Assembly: GCA_026393275.1 (NCBI GenBank)
Contig: JAPLAM010000100.1
Coordinates: 27,496-91,495, forward strand
Length of the DNA: 64,000 nucleotides
Direction: 5' to 3'
DNA from: Arthrobacter sp.
GTDB lineage: Bacteria; Actinomycetota; Actinomycetes; Actinomycetales; Micrococcaceae
The notes below the pieces were generated by a model, which had not been told where the DNA came from, made no database searches, and saw only the letters and a program-made list of their open reading frames with translations. This document shows, one piece after another, positions 1 to 9,110 of the stretch. The position numbers and the translations under genes are program-made. Each line of letters begins with the position of its first letter. Positions within the stretch are counted from its first letter, which is position 1.

Positions 1-26
1 CTCTGTCTTCTTCAGAAAGGCGTGCT

Positions 27-1799
27 GTGCTGCGCACACATGACCTCGGATCCCTCCGCTCCGAGCACATTGGACAAACCGTAACCCTCGCCGGCTGGGT
101 CGGCCGGCGTCGTGACCACGGTGGTGTCGCATTCGTTGACCTGCGCGACGCTTCGGGCGTCGCCCAGGTGGTGGTCCGCGAGGAAGAGGTCTTCCACGGC
201 CTCCGCAACGAATTCGTGCTTCAGGTGATCGGCACCGTTTCCAAACGTCCCGAGGGCAACGAGAACCCATCGCTGGCCACCGGTGAGATCGAGGTCATGG
301 CCGAGAAGGTCACCATCCTCAACACCTCCGAGGCTTTGCCGTTCCAGATCGACGAGCACGTCGAAGTGGGAGAGGAAGCGCGCCTGAAGCACCGCTACCT
401 GGACCTGCGCCGGCCCGGGCCGGCCCGCAACCTGCGCCTGCGCTCCGAAGCCAACCGGGTGGCCCGCGAACTGCTGCACCAGGACGGCTTCGTCGAGATC
501 GAGACGCCCACCCTGACGCGTTCGACGCCGGAAGGCGCCCGTGACTTCGTCGTTCCCGCGCGCCTGGCGCCGGGTTCCTGGTACGCGCTGCCGCAGTCGC
601 CGCAGCTGTTCAAGCAGCTCCTGCAGGTCGGCGGCTTCGAGAAGTACTACCAGATCGCCCGCTGCTACCGCGACGAGGACTTCCGCGCGGACCGCCAGCC
701 GGAGTTCACCCAGCTCGACATCGAAGCCAGCTTCGTCGAACAGGACGACATCATCCGGCTCGGCGAGAACATCGTCAAGGCACTGTGGAAGCTGATCGAC
801 GTCGAGATCCCCACCCCGATCCAGCGCATCACCTACCACGACGCGATGGCCCGCTACGGCTCGGACAAGCCGGACCTGCGCTTCGGCCTTGAGCTGACCG
901 AGCTCACCGAATTCTTCAAGGACACCAACTTCGGCGTCTTCAAGGCTCCCTACGTCGGCGCTGTCGTCATGCCCGGCGGCGCCTCGCAGGCCCGCCGTGC
1001 CCTCGATGCCTGGCAGGAATGGGCCAAGCAGCGCGGCGCCAAAGGTCTCGCCTACGTCCTGTTCAAGGAAGACGGCGAACTCGCCGGCCCCGTGGCCAAG
1101 AACCTCACCGACACCGAGCGTGCCGGCCTCGCCGGCGCCGTCGGCGCCAAACCCGGTGACTGCATCTTCTTCGCCGCCGGCGAGAAGGCACCCTCCCGCG
1201 CCCTGCTCGGCGCGGCCCGGGTCGAGATCGGCCACCGTACCGGCCTGATCAACCCGAGCGACTGGGCCTTCTGCTGGGTGGTCGACGCGCCGATGTTCGA
1301 ACCGGCCGCTGCAGCCGTCGCATCCGGTGACGTCGCCGTCGGCGGCGGCCAGTGGACGGCCGTGCACCACGCCTTCACCTCGCCGAAGCCCGAATTCATG
1401 GACAGCTTCGACAAGGATCCGGAATCGGCGCTGTCCTACGCCTACGACATTGTCTGCAACGGCAACGAAATCGGCGGCGGATCGATCCGTATCCACCAGA
1501 GCGATGTCCAGGAACGTGTCTTCGAGCTGATGGGACTGGGCAAGGAAGACGCCCAGACGAAGTTCGGCTTCCTCCTTGAGGGCTTCAAGTTCGGCGCGCC
1601 TCCGCACGGCGGAATCGCGTTCGGCTGGGACCGGGTGGTCGCCCTGCTGGCCGGCGTTGAGTCCATCCGCGACGTCATCGCCTTCCCGAAGACGGGCAAC
1701 GGCTACGACCCGCTGACCGCGGCGCCCGCGCCGATCACGGCGCAGCAGCGCAAGGAAGCCGGCGTCGACTTCAAGCCGGAGGGCAAGAAGCCCGAATAG
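27..1799 (+). CDS. aspS: Aspartyl-tRNA synthetase
   Basis: Class II aminoacyl-tRNA synthetase that charges tRNA-Asp in the cytoplasm. The 590-residue length is normal for the bacterial type. An N-terminal OB-fold anticodon-binding domain covers about residues 1-105. The class II core has motif 2 near residue 212 ([16 protein letters not shown]) and motif 3 near 529 (GIAFGWDR). The segment between, about 290-420, fits the bacterial GAD insertion. The GTG start at 27 follows AGAAAGG at 14-20. A strong hairpin follows the stop, so transcription probably ends here. Whether it also charges tRNA-Asn cannot be told from this window. Confidence 0.97.
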   Translation: MLRTHDLGSLRSEHIGQTVTLAGWVGRRRDHGGVAFVDLRDASGVAQVVVREEEVFHGLRNEFVLQVIGTVSKRPEGNENPSLATGEIEVMAEKVTILNTSEALPFQIDEHVEVGEEARLKHRYLDLRRPGPARNLRLRSEANRVARELLHQDGFVEIETPTLTRSTPEGARDFVVPARLAPGSWYALPQSPQLFKQLLQVGGFEKYYQIARCYRDEDFRADRQPEFTQLDIEASFVEQDDIIRLGENIVKALWKLIDVEIPTPIQRITYHDAMARYGSDKPDLRFGLELTELTEFFKDTNFGVFKAPYVGAVVMPGGASQARRALDAWQEWAKQRGAKGLAYVLFKEDGELAGPVAKNLTDTERAGLAGAVGAKPGDCIFFAAGEKAPSRALLGAARVEIGHRTGLINPSDWAFCWVVDAPMFEPAAAAVASGDVAVGGGQWTAVHHAFTSPKPEFMDSFDKDPESALSYAYDIVCNGNEIGGGSIRIHQSDVQERVFELMGLGKEDAQTKFGFLLEGFKFGAPPHGGIAFGWDRVVALLAGVESIRDVIAFPKTGNGYDPLTAAPAPITAQQRKEAGVDFKPEGKKPE

Positions 1800-1814
1800 C
1801 AACGCACCGCCATG

Positions 1815-1848
1815 AGGCTCCCCGGGACACCGGGGGGCCTCTGGTGTC
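1815..1848 (+). terminator. Rho-independent terminator after aspS
   Basis: An inverted repeat pairs AGGCTCCCCGG (1815-1825) with CCGGGGGGCCT (1830-1840) around a short loop. A T-rich run follows. It sits 16 bases after the aspS stop and before the next gene's RBS. Confidence 0.75.
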
Positions 1849-1878
1849 TTTTAGCGGGTTTTTTGCGGAGGACAAATT

Positions 1879-2679
1879 ATGGGCGCAGGAGCAATAGCAG
1901 TCCCCGGGCTCGAGACGCTGATGGACGCGGCGTGGGCCGCCGCGGAGCGGGAGGAGTCCGGCGGGTGGGTGCTGCGGTCCTCCTCCGGCGTGACGCAGCG
2001 GGCAAATTCCGTCTGGGAGCGGGAACCCGGCGACGATCCGCGCCGGCTGCTGGCCGCGCTCCGCGACGCCCGGCTCTGGTACCGGGCCCGCCGCCAGCCG
2101 CTGATTTTCCAGGTATTCGAGGACCCGCGCTGCGCGCCGCTCAACGCCGGCCTGGGCGCCGAGGGGTTCACCAAGCAGTCCGAGACCCTGGTGCTGGTCC
2201 GCGACGGCGGCATTGATTTACCGGCGGCCGACGTCGGGGTTGAAATATCCGCCGTGCCGTCCCCGGAGTGGCTGCGGCTCTGGTGGAGTGTGGACGGCCG
2301 GGGCGACGAGACCGCCCTCGCCGTCGCCCGCGGCATCCTGACTGGTTGCCCCTCGCTGTACGCCCTCGTGCGGGACGACGACGGCGTGCCCGCCGCTGTC
2401 GGGCGCCTTGCCCTGCCCGATACAGAACCCGACGGCGCCCGCCGGGGTGGCCTGTACTGCATGGCGACCCGCCCGGACGCACGCCGCCGGGGCTATGCCC
2501 GCGTTGTACTGCGGTCCCTGCTCGGCGAGGGGACCCGGCTTGGACTGGCGGGATATTGGCTGTTGGTCACGATGGCCAACACCGGCGCGCGGGAACTCTA
2601 CGTCCGGGCCGGCTTCGAGGCTGCGGGCAGCTACTTCTACCGGCAGGATCGCCCGAAGCGGCACCTGACGGGCTGCTGA
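1879..2679 (+). CDS. GNAT-family N-acetyltransferase
   Basis: Probable acetyl-CoA-dependent N-acetyltransferase with unknown substrate. The C-terminal half (about residues 120-255) has the GNAT fold. Its motif A, RRRGYARVVLRSLL near residue 203, is the acetyl-CoA pyrophosphate loop. NTGARELYVRAGFEAAGSYFYR near 233 is the typical motif B end. The N-terminal half has no clear motif and may be a degenerate second GNAT lobe. The ATG start follows GGAGG at 1867-1871. It lies between the aspS terminator and the HNH gene and is probably monocistronic. Confidence 0.85.
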   Translation: MGAGAIAVPGLETLMDAAWAAAEREESGGWVLRSSSGVTQRANSVWEREPGDDPRRLLAALRDARLWYRARRQPLIFQVFEDPRCAPLNAGLGAEGFTKQSETLVLVRDGGIDLPAADVGVEISAVPSPEWLRLWWSVDGRGDETALAVARGILTGCPSLYALVRDDDGVPAAVGRLALPDTEPDGARRGGLYCMATRPDARRRGYARVVLRSLLGEGTRLGLAGYWLLVTMANTGARELYVRAGFEAAGSYFYRQDRPKRHLTGC

Positions 2680-2867
2680 GACCCCCGGGCCTACTCATGC
2701 AACCGCATGGCATCTCCAGCGGCTGCGCCGGCGTCGTGTTCTTGAGTCGCCGGCCAGGATGCGGCTGACGGCTCTGGACCTGGTCCTGTCCGGGAATGCG
2801 ATCGCGCTTTGTCCCGCTGCCGGGCCCGTTCGCAGAAAATGTCGTAGGTGTCTGAAATTCTTAGGGT

Positions 2868-4583
2868 ATGGAAAGCACGGACAGGAATGCGCTGGGCGGG
2901 AAGGCCCTGGCGGTTGTCGCGGCGCTGAGTGCGACGCTGGATTCCATCACCGGGGCCGGAGCCGGCGCTGGCAGCGATGATCCGAGCGGCGTTGACCTCC
3001 CTGGTCCGTCTGATGTCTCTGGTCCGATCGGGTCCAGTGTCCGCCGGGGCGCTGATCCGTTGAGTGATTCTGATCCGCTTCGGGATTTCGCGGACGCCTG
3101 CTTGGACGGGCTCGCCGAGGCTGCCCGGCTGGAGGCCGGGATGGCGGCGTTGAAGGCGCGGCTGGCGGCGGACTATGTGCGGGCTGCTGCGGCCTTGGCG
3201 GCTCCGGCGGTGTCCCCGCAGGAATGCACCGCCCAGGAGATGACGGTGATCGCCGAGGTCGCCTGTGTGCTGACCGTGAGCGAACGGACTGCCGGCGCGT
3301 TCCTGTCCGACTGTCTGGCCCTGACGAAGGGTTTGCCGCTGACCCTCACCGCGTTGGCCTGGGGGAGAATTTCGTGGGCGCATGCCACGATCATGGTGGA
3401 CGAAACCGCCGGCTTGGATCCGACCGGCGCGGCTGCCCTGGAGGCGCATTTCCTGGACCCGGCCACGCCGGACCCGGCGCGCGGCTGCCCGGCCGGGGAA
3501 CTCACGCCCGGCCGGTTCCGCGTGAAAGCGCGCACCTGGCGCGAACGCCACCACCGGGAGAGCATCGAGACACGCCATGCCAAGGGCGTCGCGGACCGGC
3601 GGGTCGAATACCGCCCGGACTCCGACGGGATGGCCTGGTTGTCCGCGTACCTCCCGGCTGATACCGCCGCGGGGATCTGGGAGCGGACCACCGCCGTGGC
3701 CCGGACCCTCCAGGGCCCGGCTGAGGCGCGGACCCTGGCGCAGCTCCGCGCCGATATCGTCGCGACCTGGCTGCTGACCAGTGGGCTCGTGGACGACGGA
3801 TTGGCAGGCGGCGGGACCGGCGCGGGCTCGGGCATCAGCGGGGGAACGGGTACGGGTGTGCCGTCGCCGCGGGCGCAGGTTCTGGTCACGGTCCCGGTGT
3901 TGTCGCTGCTGGGAGCCGGGGAGGAACCGGCGATGCTGGACGGGTACGGGCCGATCCCGTCGTCGATGGCCCGCCGGCTGGTCTCGGAGGGCTCGGGTTC
4001 GTTCTACCGGGTGCTGGTGGATCCGCGGGACGGGGCGCCGCTGGAAATCGGCCGTCACAGCTACCGGCTCACCAAGGCACTGCGGCAGTGGTTGCGGCTC
4101 CGTGACGGGAAGTGTCCGTTCCCGGGCTGTAACAACCAGTCCCTGGACAACGAGGCCGACCACCTTCTGGCTTGGGCGGACGGTGGCACCACCGGAATCT
4201 CCAACCTGGGCCAGCCCTGCCGGAAACATCACGGCCTGAAACACAGCTCAGCCTGGACACCGGCCGGAGCCACCCCAGTCAGCCCGCCGGGCTGGACCTC
4301 CCCGTCCGGGCGGTACTATCCCAGCGAGCAGCAGGACTGGGAACCACCCCACTGGCCCGCACGCATCCTGAACGCGGACACACTCCTGGATCTGGATCTG
4401 GACTTGCCCGCGGACCCCGGCCCGGCTCCCGATTCCGAAGTTCCGCCGGATCCCTTCCCGGACTGGCACCTCTTCACGGCCGGACCCCCCTGGCCCGCCC
4501 CAGGTGTGCCCGATCAGGGCTGGGCAGAGGCCTCAAGGGCCTCTGCCCGAACGTTGGGTGTTACTCGTCGCCAGGGGACGTAG
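2868..4583 (+). CDS. DUF222-HNH endonuclease domain protein, copy 1
   Basis: A 571-residue protein of the DUF222 (13E12-repeat) family with a C-terminal HNH nuclease motif near residues 411-465: CPFPGCNNQSLDNEADHLLAW, then NLGQPCRKHHGLKH. The Cys pairs fit a zinc-supported beta-beta-alpha-metal fold. The DUF222 region covers about residues 60-400. This family is multicopy in Arthrobacter and mycobacteria and its biological role is not settled. A clear paralogue lies at 36607-38217 in the same orientation, and both begin MES. The residue 315-340 stretch is Gly/Ser/Thr-rich and low-complexity. Its 3' end overlaps the convergent gene at 4561 by 23 bases. Confidence 0.92.
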   Translation: MESTDRNALGGKALAVVAALSATLDSITGAGAGAGSDDPSGVDLPGPSDVSGPIGSSVRRGADPLSDSDPLRDFADACLDGLAEAARLEAGMAALKARLAADYVRAAAALAAPAVSPQECTAQEMTVIAEVACVLTVSERTAGAFLSDCLALTKGLPLTLTALAWGRISWAHATIMVDETAGLDPTGAAALEAHFLDPATPDPARGCPAGELTPGRFRVKARTWRERHHRESIETRHAKGVADRRVEYRPDSDGMAWLSAYLPADTAAGIWERTTAVARTLQGPAEARTLAQLRADIVATWLLTSGLVDDGLAGGGTGAGSGISGGTGTGVPSPRAQVLVTVPVLSLLGAGEEPAMLDGYGPIPSSMARRLVSEGSGSFYRVLVDPRDGAPLEIGRHSYRLTKALRQWLRLRDGKCPFPGCNNQSLDNEADHLLAWADGGTTGISNLGQPCRKHHGLKHSSAWTPAGATPVSPPGWTSPSGRYYPSEQQDWEPPHWPARILNADTLLDLDLDLPADPGPAPDSEVPPDPFPDWHLFTAGPPWPAPGVPDQGWAEASRASARTLGVTRRQGT

Positions 4584-5049
4584 CGGCCGCACCTGTAATG
4601 GTGCCGCTCAGAGTGTCAAAGTAGTCCAGGGTCTTCGGGCTGACATGCCGCACGGCCCCCAGAGCGTCCCGGAGAACCCCTCTCTTGGGGTCCTCACCGA
4701 GCGCCTCCCGGAGGTCAAGGACCGTTTCGATGCCCTGGCGCTCGAACACGCGCGTAATGTCCTCCACCTGGGCAAGACGGCCAGGGGAGGGCCAGTCGAT
4801 GACCTCCGAGAGCGTCCCAGACTCAAGATGCCTGCGGAACCCGCTGGTCGTGGCGGCGTCCGGCCATGCCTCAATCAGGGCGAGAACACGGGGCATGACC
4901 GTCGTGTGGTAATTCTGCCGTCGTTGCAGCGTGGCATCGACGATGATGGCACCGATGTGTTCCCACGCCCGGCTGATTTCGGTCGAGGCTCCCAAGCCCT
5001 GTGGTTCTGTAAATTCGGGACGGTTGGCATCATCGTTGTCGGAAGTCAT
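4561..5049 (-). CDS. Hypothetical protein with helix-hairpin-helix-like C-terminus
   Basis: 162 residues that I do not recognise as a named family. The protein is soluble and helical with no signal or membrane segment. Residues about 127-150 (LRDALGAVRHVSPKTLDYFD) resemble the helix-hairpin-helix pattern L..v.GvgPKT.dyl of DNA glycosylases and related DNA-binding proteins. The canonical G-V/I-G hairpin is replaced by HVS, so DNA binding is only inferred. The ATG start at 5049 is the first in frame. The gene is convergent with and overlaps the HNH gene by 23 bases. Confidence 0.7.
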   Translation of the reverse strand: MTSDNDDANRPEFTEPQGLGASTEISRAWEHIGAIIVDATLQRRQNYHTTVMPRVLALIEAWPDAATTSGFRRHLESGTLSEVIDWPSPGRLAQVEDITRVFERQGIETVLDLREALGEDPKRGVLRDALGAVRHVSPKTLDYFDTLSGTITGAAATSPGDE

Positions 5050-5106
5050 TAGTGAAGTCTTCCACGTGCCGGGGGTGTGCTGACCTCGGGTTGCGCGCTG
5101 AGGATC

Positions 5107-5754
5107 CTATCCCGGCGGGTCTGTGACCAGGATCCGCACCGCACACAGGTCCGCGGCGGCCTTCTTCAGGACCGCGGCCCGCGGATCCGGGACGTCCAGG
5201 AACGGCAGCCTTGGCCGGGCAGCGTACTGCTTGAGAACGGTTTCGGCGAGGACCTGATCGGACAGGGTCCGGTCGCCGCCGGGCGCCAGGTACTCGATCC
5301 CGTGGTCCGCGAAGATCCGCGCGGCGTGCTCCGCCACGGCCTCCACCAGGGCATCGGCCTGGTTGGCGCGGCGCCGGGCGAAGCGCTGCTGGGACCAGCC
5401 TCCGGCCGCGGTGCGGGACTGCACGTGGCGCGTGCCTGTCTTAGAGGCGAGGACCCGGCCCTCGGACACGACCGCCACGGAGTAGCCGCCGCGGCGGACC
5501 AGCACGGCGCCGATGCAGCGTGGCTGGGACGCCAGGGAGGCGAGCCTGGCGACGGCGTTGCCGCCACGTCCGGGACGACCGTCCGCCGGCCAGGGTGCCT
5601 GAAGCAGGGCCACTGCGCCGTCCGCGGCCCGCAACTGCAGGCCGCCGTCGAGCTCCTCTTCGGCCAAGCCGCCGTGGCTCGCCGCGAAACGCTCCACCCA
5701 GCCTGGAAGCCGGTCACCGGAGACGAACGCCACACGGGATTCAGGGCTTGCCAT
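5107..5754 (-). CDS. acVLRF1-type peptidyl-tRNA hydrolase / release factor-like protein
   Basis: A 215-residue protein matching the actinobacterial VLRF1 (Vms1/ANKZF1-like, eRF1-related) family, thought to release stalled peptides from ribosomes in ribosome-associated quality control. The key segment is TAAGGWSQQRFARRRANQAD at residues 115-134. It corresponds to the family GxGGSQ...RR loop, with Q122 as the expected catalytic glutamine. Upstream residues 80-105 (IGAVLVRRGGYSVAVVSEGRVL) fit the beta-strands that precede the loop. The ATG start follows GGAG. It is divergent from rarA. The family call comes from motif recognition; the release activity here is inferred. Confidence 0.75.
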   Translation of the reverse strand: MASPESRVAFVSGDRLPGWVERFAASHGGLAEEELDGGLQLRAADGAVALLQAPWPADGRPGRGGNAVARLASLASQPRCIGAVLVRRGGYSVAVVSEGRVLASKTGTRHVQSRTAAGGWSQQRFARRRANQADALVEAVAEHAARIFADHGIEYLAPGGDRTLSDQVLAETVLKQYAARPRLPFLDVPDPRAAVLKKAAADLCAVRILVTDPPG

Positions 5755-5799
5755 GGTGCGGGTCTCCAGTGGGTGTCGGGCCGGGTAGGGAACTAGAAG

Positions 5800-5811
5800 T
5801 AGCCTATCTAT
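5800..5811 (+). promoter_or_regulatory. Candidate leaderless promoter -10 of rarA
   Basis: TAGCCT at 5800-5805 fits an actinobacterial TANNNT -10 box. It ends six bases before the GTG start at 5812, and no Shine-Dalgarno sequence precedes that start. Transcription would begin at or next to the start codon. This is inference from spacing only. Confidence 0.4.
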
Positions 5812-7260
5812 GTGGATGATCTCTTTGGCGCAGGGCAGGACGACGCGTCCGCAGGCGACGACGTCGACGCCGAAGAGTCCGGCGGCGGCAACTCCCCGAG
5901 CGGCACACCGGGCCGGGCCGCGCCGCGCAGCCCGCTAGCCGTCCGGATGCGGCCGCGCAGCCTCGACGACGTTGTGGGCCAGCAGCATCTGCTGGGGCAC
6001 GGCTCGCCGCTGCGCCAGCTCGCGGCCGGCACGGACGCCACCGGACCGGCAGGGCCCAGTTCGCTGATCCTCTGGGGACCGCCGGGAACCGGCAAGACCA
6101 CGCTCGCGCACGTGATCGCCAAGGGCCCGGGCCGGAAATTCGTTGAGCTCTCCGCCATCACCGCCGGGGTCAAGGACGTCCGGCGCGTCATGGACGAGGC
6201 CCTCACCGCACGGGACCTGTTCAAGACCACCACCGTGCTGTTCCTCGACGAGATCCACCGCTTCAACAAGGCCCAGCAGGACGCCCTCCTTCCCGGCGTC
6301 GAGAACCGCTGGGTGGTCCTGGTTGCGGCGACCACGGAAAACCCCTCGTTCTCCGTGGTGTCCCCGCTGCTGTCCCGCTCTCTGCTGCTGACCCTCAAGC
6401 CGCTCACCGACGCCGACGTCGAAGGGCTGCTCCGGAAGGCGGTCACCGACGTCCGCGGCCTGAACGGCACGGTGGAGCTCGGCGACGAAGCCCTGGCCCA
6501 CCTGGTCCGGCTCTCCGGCGGCGACGCCCGCCGGGCCCTGACCGCGTTGGAGGCCGCGGCCGGCGTCGCTTTCGGGGACGCCGACGACGCCGACGGGCCG
6601 GCCGGGGAAGCCGGCAAGGCGCCCGTCACGATCGAACTCAAACACACCGAACGGGCCTTGGACGTCGCCTCGGTGCGCTACGACCGCGCCGGTGACCAGC
6701 ACTACGACGTCGCGAGCGCGTTCATCAAGTCCATCCGCGGTTCCGACGTGGATGCCGCGCTGCACTATCTGGCCCGGATGCTCGAGGCGGGGGAGGACCC
6801 CCGGTTCGTGGCCCGGCGGATCGTCATCTCCGCGGCCGAGGACGTGGGCATGGCGGACCCCACCGCACTGCAGACCGCCGTCGCCGCCGCCCAGGCGGTG
6901 CAGCTGATCGGCATGCCCGAGGGCCGCATCATCCTGGCCGAGGCCGTGGTCCACCTGGCCACCGCGCCGAAGTCCAACGCCGCGTATATGGGGATCAACC
7001 AGGCAATCGCCGATGTCCGCGCCGGCCTCGGCAACGGCATCCCCGCGCATTTGCGGGACGCCCACTATCCGGGCTCGAAGCAGCTTGGCCACGGCAAGGG
7101 CTACAAATACGCGCACGATGCCCCGCATTCAGTGGCCACCCAGCAGTACCCTCCGGATGACCTGGTGGGCCGGGACTACTACCAGCCCACCGCCAACGGC
7201 GCCGAACGCGAGATCACCACCCGGCTGGAGCGGCTGCGGAAGATCATCCGGGGCAAATAG
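5812..7260 (+). CDS. rarA: Replication-associated recombination protein RarA (MgsA)
   Basis: AAA+ ATPase of the RarA/MgsA/WRNIP1 family that acts at stalled replication forks. Walker A is [11 protein letters not shown] near residue 90. Walker B is LFLDEIHRF near 143, followed by sensor 1 in [11 protein letters not shown] near 172. The C-terminal half (about 280-480) has the MgsA tetramerisation domain, including [22 protein letters not shown] and a [24 protein letters not shown] ending. The first 40 residues are an acidic Gly/Ser-rich tail. The GTG start has no visible RBS and may be leaderless. It is divergent from the VLRF1 gene. Confidence 0.95.
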   Translation: MDDLFGAGQDDASAGDDVDAEESGGGNSPSGTPGRAAPRSPLAVRMRPRSLDDVVGQQHLLGHGSPLRQLAAGTDATGPAGPSSLILWGPPGTGKTTLAHVIAKGPGRKFVELSAITAGVKDVRRVMDEALTARDLFKTTTVLFLDEIHRFNKAQQDALLPGVENRWVVLVAATTENPSFSVVSPLLSRSLLLTLKPLTDADVEGLLRKAVTDVRGLNGTVELGDEALAHLVRLSGGDARRALTALEAAAGVAFGDADDADGPAGEAGKAPVTIELKHTERALDVASVRYDRAGDQHYDVASAFIKSIRGSDVDAALHYLARMLEAGEDPRFVARRIVISAAEDVGMADPTALQTAVAAAQAVQLIGMPEGRIILAEAVVHLATAPKSNAAYMGINQAIADVRAGLGNGIPAHLRDAHYPGSKQLGHGKGYKYAHDAPHSVATQQYPPDDLVGRDYYQPTANGAEREITTRLERLRKIIRGK

Positions 7261-7462
7261 GGCACGTTGGGTCCATGGTAGGATGGTTCGTTGTCTGGCA
7301 AGGCACGGACGCACAATCCCTCGAATTATCAGCAGTTTCTGCTGTGCGATGTTCTTTTGGTGGGTTGGCCCTGTGCCCAGTAGCAAAAGGCAGCGGTTGG
7401 CCGATGCTCTCCATTGTGGAGGCCAGTAACACACTCACACCGCAGATATTGAAAGGACACAA

Positions 7463-8089
7463 GTGGCTAACAACACTCGTGCTCGCCGTACCGCACGCCT
7501 CTCGCGTGCACTCGGCATCGCTCTGACCCCCAAGGCCGCCAAGTACATGGAGCGCCGCCCGTACGGCCCCGGTGAGCATGGCCGTGCCCGCAAGAAGCAG
7601 GACTCCGACTACGCCGTACGTCTGCGCGAAAAGCAGCGTCTGCGCGCCCAGTACGGCATCCGCGAAGCCCAGATGACCCGCGCCTTCGAAGAAGCCCGCC
7701 GGACCAAGGGCCTGACCGGTGAAAACCTGATCGAACTGCTCGAAATGCGTCTCGACGCCCTCGTGCTGCGTGCCGGTTTCGCCCGCACCATCGCCCAGGC
7801 CCGCCAGCTGGTTGTTCACCGCCACATCCTGGTTGACGGCATCCGCGTTGACCGCCCGTCGTTCCGCGTCGGCGAGGGCCAGCTGGTCCACGTCCACAGC
7901 CGCAGCGAGACCATGCCTCCGTTCCAGGTTGCAGCAGCCGGCGCCCACCGCGACGTCCTGCCGATGGTTCCGGCCTACCTGGACGTCAAGCTTGACGCCC
8001 TGCAGGCACGCCTGGTCCGTCGCCCGAAGCGCTCCGAGGTCCCCGTGACCTGCGAAGAGCAGCTCGTCGTGGAATTCTACGCACGCTAG
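7463..8089 (+). CDS. rpsD: 30S ribosomal protein S4
   Basis: Primary rRNA-binding protein of the small subunit. The 208 residues align end to end with the Actinobacteria S4 form that lacks zinc-finger cysteines. The S4 RNA-binding domain spans about residues 95-160 (MRLDALVLRAGFARTIAQARQLVVHRHILVDG). The GTG start at 7463 follows GAAAGGA at 7451-7457. Here S4 is a stand-alone gene rather than part of the alpha operon. A 202-base gap precedes it, long enough for a promoter and an autoregulatory leader, although no clear element was seen. A perfect terminator follows. Confidence 0.97.
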   Translation: MANNTRARRTARLSRALGIALTPKAAKYMERRPYGPGEHGRARKKQDSDYAVRLREKQRLRAQYGIREAQMTRAFEEARRTKGLTGENLIELLEMRLDALVLRAGFARTIAQARQLVVHRHILVDGIRVDRPSFRVGEGQLVHVHSRSETMPPFQVAAAGAHRDVLPMVPAYLDVKLDALQARLVRRPKRSEVPVTCEEQLVVEFYAR

Positions 8090-8106
8090 ATCCAGCACGA
8101 CACCTT

Positions 8107-8146
8107 ACAAAGAAGCCCGTGGCAAGCGCCGCGGGCTTCTTTGTAT
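8107..8146 (+). terminator. Rho-independent terminator after rpsD
   Basis: A perfect 13-bp stem pairs ACAAAGAAGCCCG (8107-8119) with CGGGCTTCTTTGT (8132-8144). It begins 18 bases after the rpsD stop. The A-rich 5' arm and T-rich 3' arm could make it work on either strand. Confidence 0.9.
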
Positions 8147-8236
8147 GTAAGGTACTTGGGGGAGTTCTCCGTAGGCCGTGCGCGGCAGCCGGAGGACCGC
8201 GCAGGAATCCACGTAGTTTCAAGGAGATGAACGTCT

Positions 8237-8611
8237 ATGTCTGGTGGCGATATTGCCGGCCTGATCGCGGCCGGGGTGTTTGCACTGCTGGTCCTGCTGC
8301 TTGCCGTGCCCATCCTCAAGCTCGGCGGCGTGTTCGACGAGGTGCGCAGCAGCATCCGCTCGATCAGCGACGGCGCCACCCCGCTCATGGATGAGGTCAC
8401 CGCCACCGTCTCCACCACCAACCAGCAGTTGAAGAAGGTCGACGGGATCGCCTCCAACGTCTCCGACGCCTCCGCCAACATCTCGGCCCTGTCCTCGCTG
8501 GTCGCCGCGACGGTCGGCTCCCCGCTGATCAAGGTCGCCGCGTTCAGCTACGGCGTGCGCTCCGCGCTCTCCGCCCGCAAGAAGCCGGCCACCGGCCGCC
8601 GCAGCCGCTGA
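8237..8611 (+). CDS. DUF948 domain-containing small membrane protein
   Basis: A 124-residue protein with one N-terminal membrane segment at about residues 5-28 (DIAGLIAAGVFALLVLLLAVPIL). A long amphipathic heptad-rich region follows (about 30-95), including SSIRSISDGATPLMDEVTATVSTTNQQLKKV, typical of DUF948 proteins. The C-terminus is basic. The function is unknown. The ATG start follows AAGGAG at 8220-8225. It is 20 bases upstream of the next small gene, and this pair commonly lies between rpsD/rarA and alaS in Micrococcaceae. Confidence 0.85.
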   Translation: MSGGDIAGLIAAGVFALLVLLLAVPILKLGGVFDEVRSSIRSISDGATPLMDEVTATVSTTNQQLKKVDGIASNVSDASANISALSSLVAATVGSPLIKVAAFSYGVRSALSARKKPATGRRSR

Positions 8612-8631
8612 CCACGCAGACAGGAGCTGAC

Positions 8632-8910
8632 ATGAACAGAATCATCTGGATGGGCATCGGCGTCGCGATCGGCGTCATCGCCTTCCGCAAGATCAACGCG
8701 GCACAGAGCGCCCTCGGCCCCGAGGGGCTGAACCGGGCCGTCGGACGGCTCGCCGACGGCGTCTACGACTTTGCCGACGCCGTCCGCGTCGGCATGCGCG
8801 AACGCGAAACCGAGCTCCGCTCCGCCCTCGGCGTGGACGCCGGCGCGGAAGGCATCACCGACGGCAGCAGCTACGCCGGCGCCGCCGGCCGGGATGCGCT
8901 CCGGCGCTAG
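8632..8910 (+). CDS. DUF6167-like small membrane-anchored protein
   Basis: A 92-residue protein with a short N-terminal hydrophobic segment (residues 2-20, NRIIWMGIGVAIGVIAFRK). An amphipathic stretch with the pattern GLNRAVGRLADGVYDFADAVRVGMRERE follows, typical of actinobacterial DUF6167 proteins. The function is unknown. The ATG start is preceded by CAGGAGCTGAC. It is probably cotranscribed with the DUF948 gene just upstream. A 7-bp GC hairpin without a T-run lies at 8933-8949. Confidence 0.78.
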   Translation: MNRIIWMGIGVAIGVIAFRKINAAQSALGPEGLNRAVGRLADGVYDFADAVRVGMRERETELRSALGVDAGAEGITDGSSYAGAAGRDALRR

Positions 8911-9110
8911 CCGGGAGAGAATGAGAAGCAGCGGCGCCCTGAGGGCGCCTGCCGGAACCGCGCCGGCGTAGCAGGACAACTCCGCAGGCTGATTGCGTGG
9001 CGCCCCGCGTCCACAACGGCGCGGAAAAACGACGCAACACATCTCGACGCAGTACCTACAGACGTACTGAATTACGACGCAGTGAATATTGAAGGGTAAG
9101 TAACCAGGTT

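Noticed and set aside
7261..7462. Possible S4 autoregulatory leader RNA or small gene before rpsD.
   Set aside because: No pseudoknot or conserved S4-leader pattern could be drawn, and no short frame has a good RBS. It probably holds the promoter only.
8911..9110. Possible T-box or other leader RNA before alaS.
   Set aside because: No T-box core sequence or specifier loop is visible; only a 7-bp GC hairpin and a small GTAC repeat were found.
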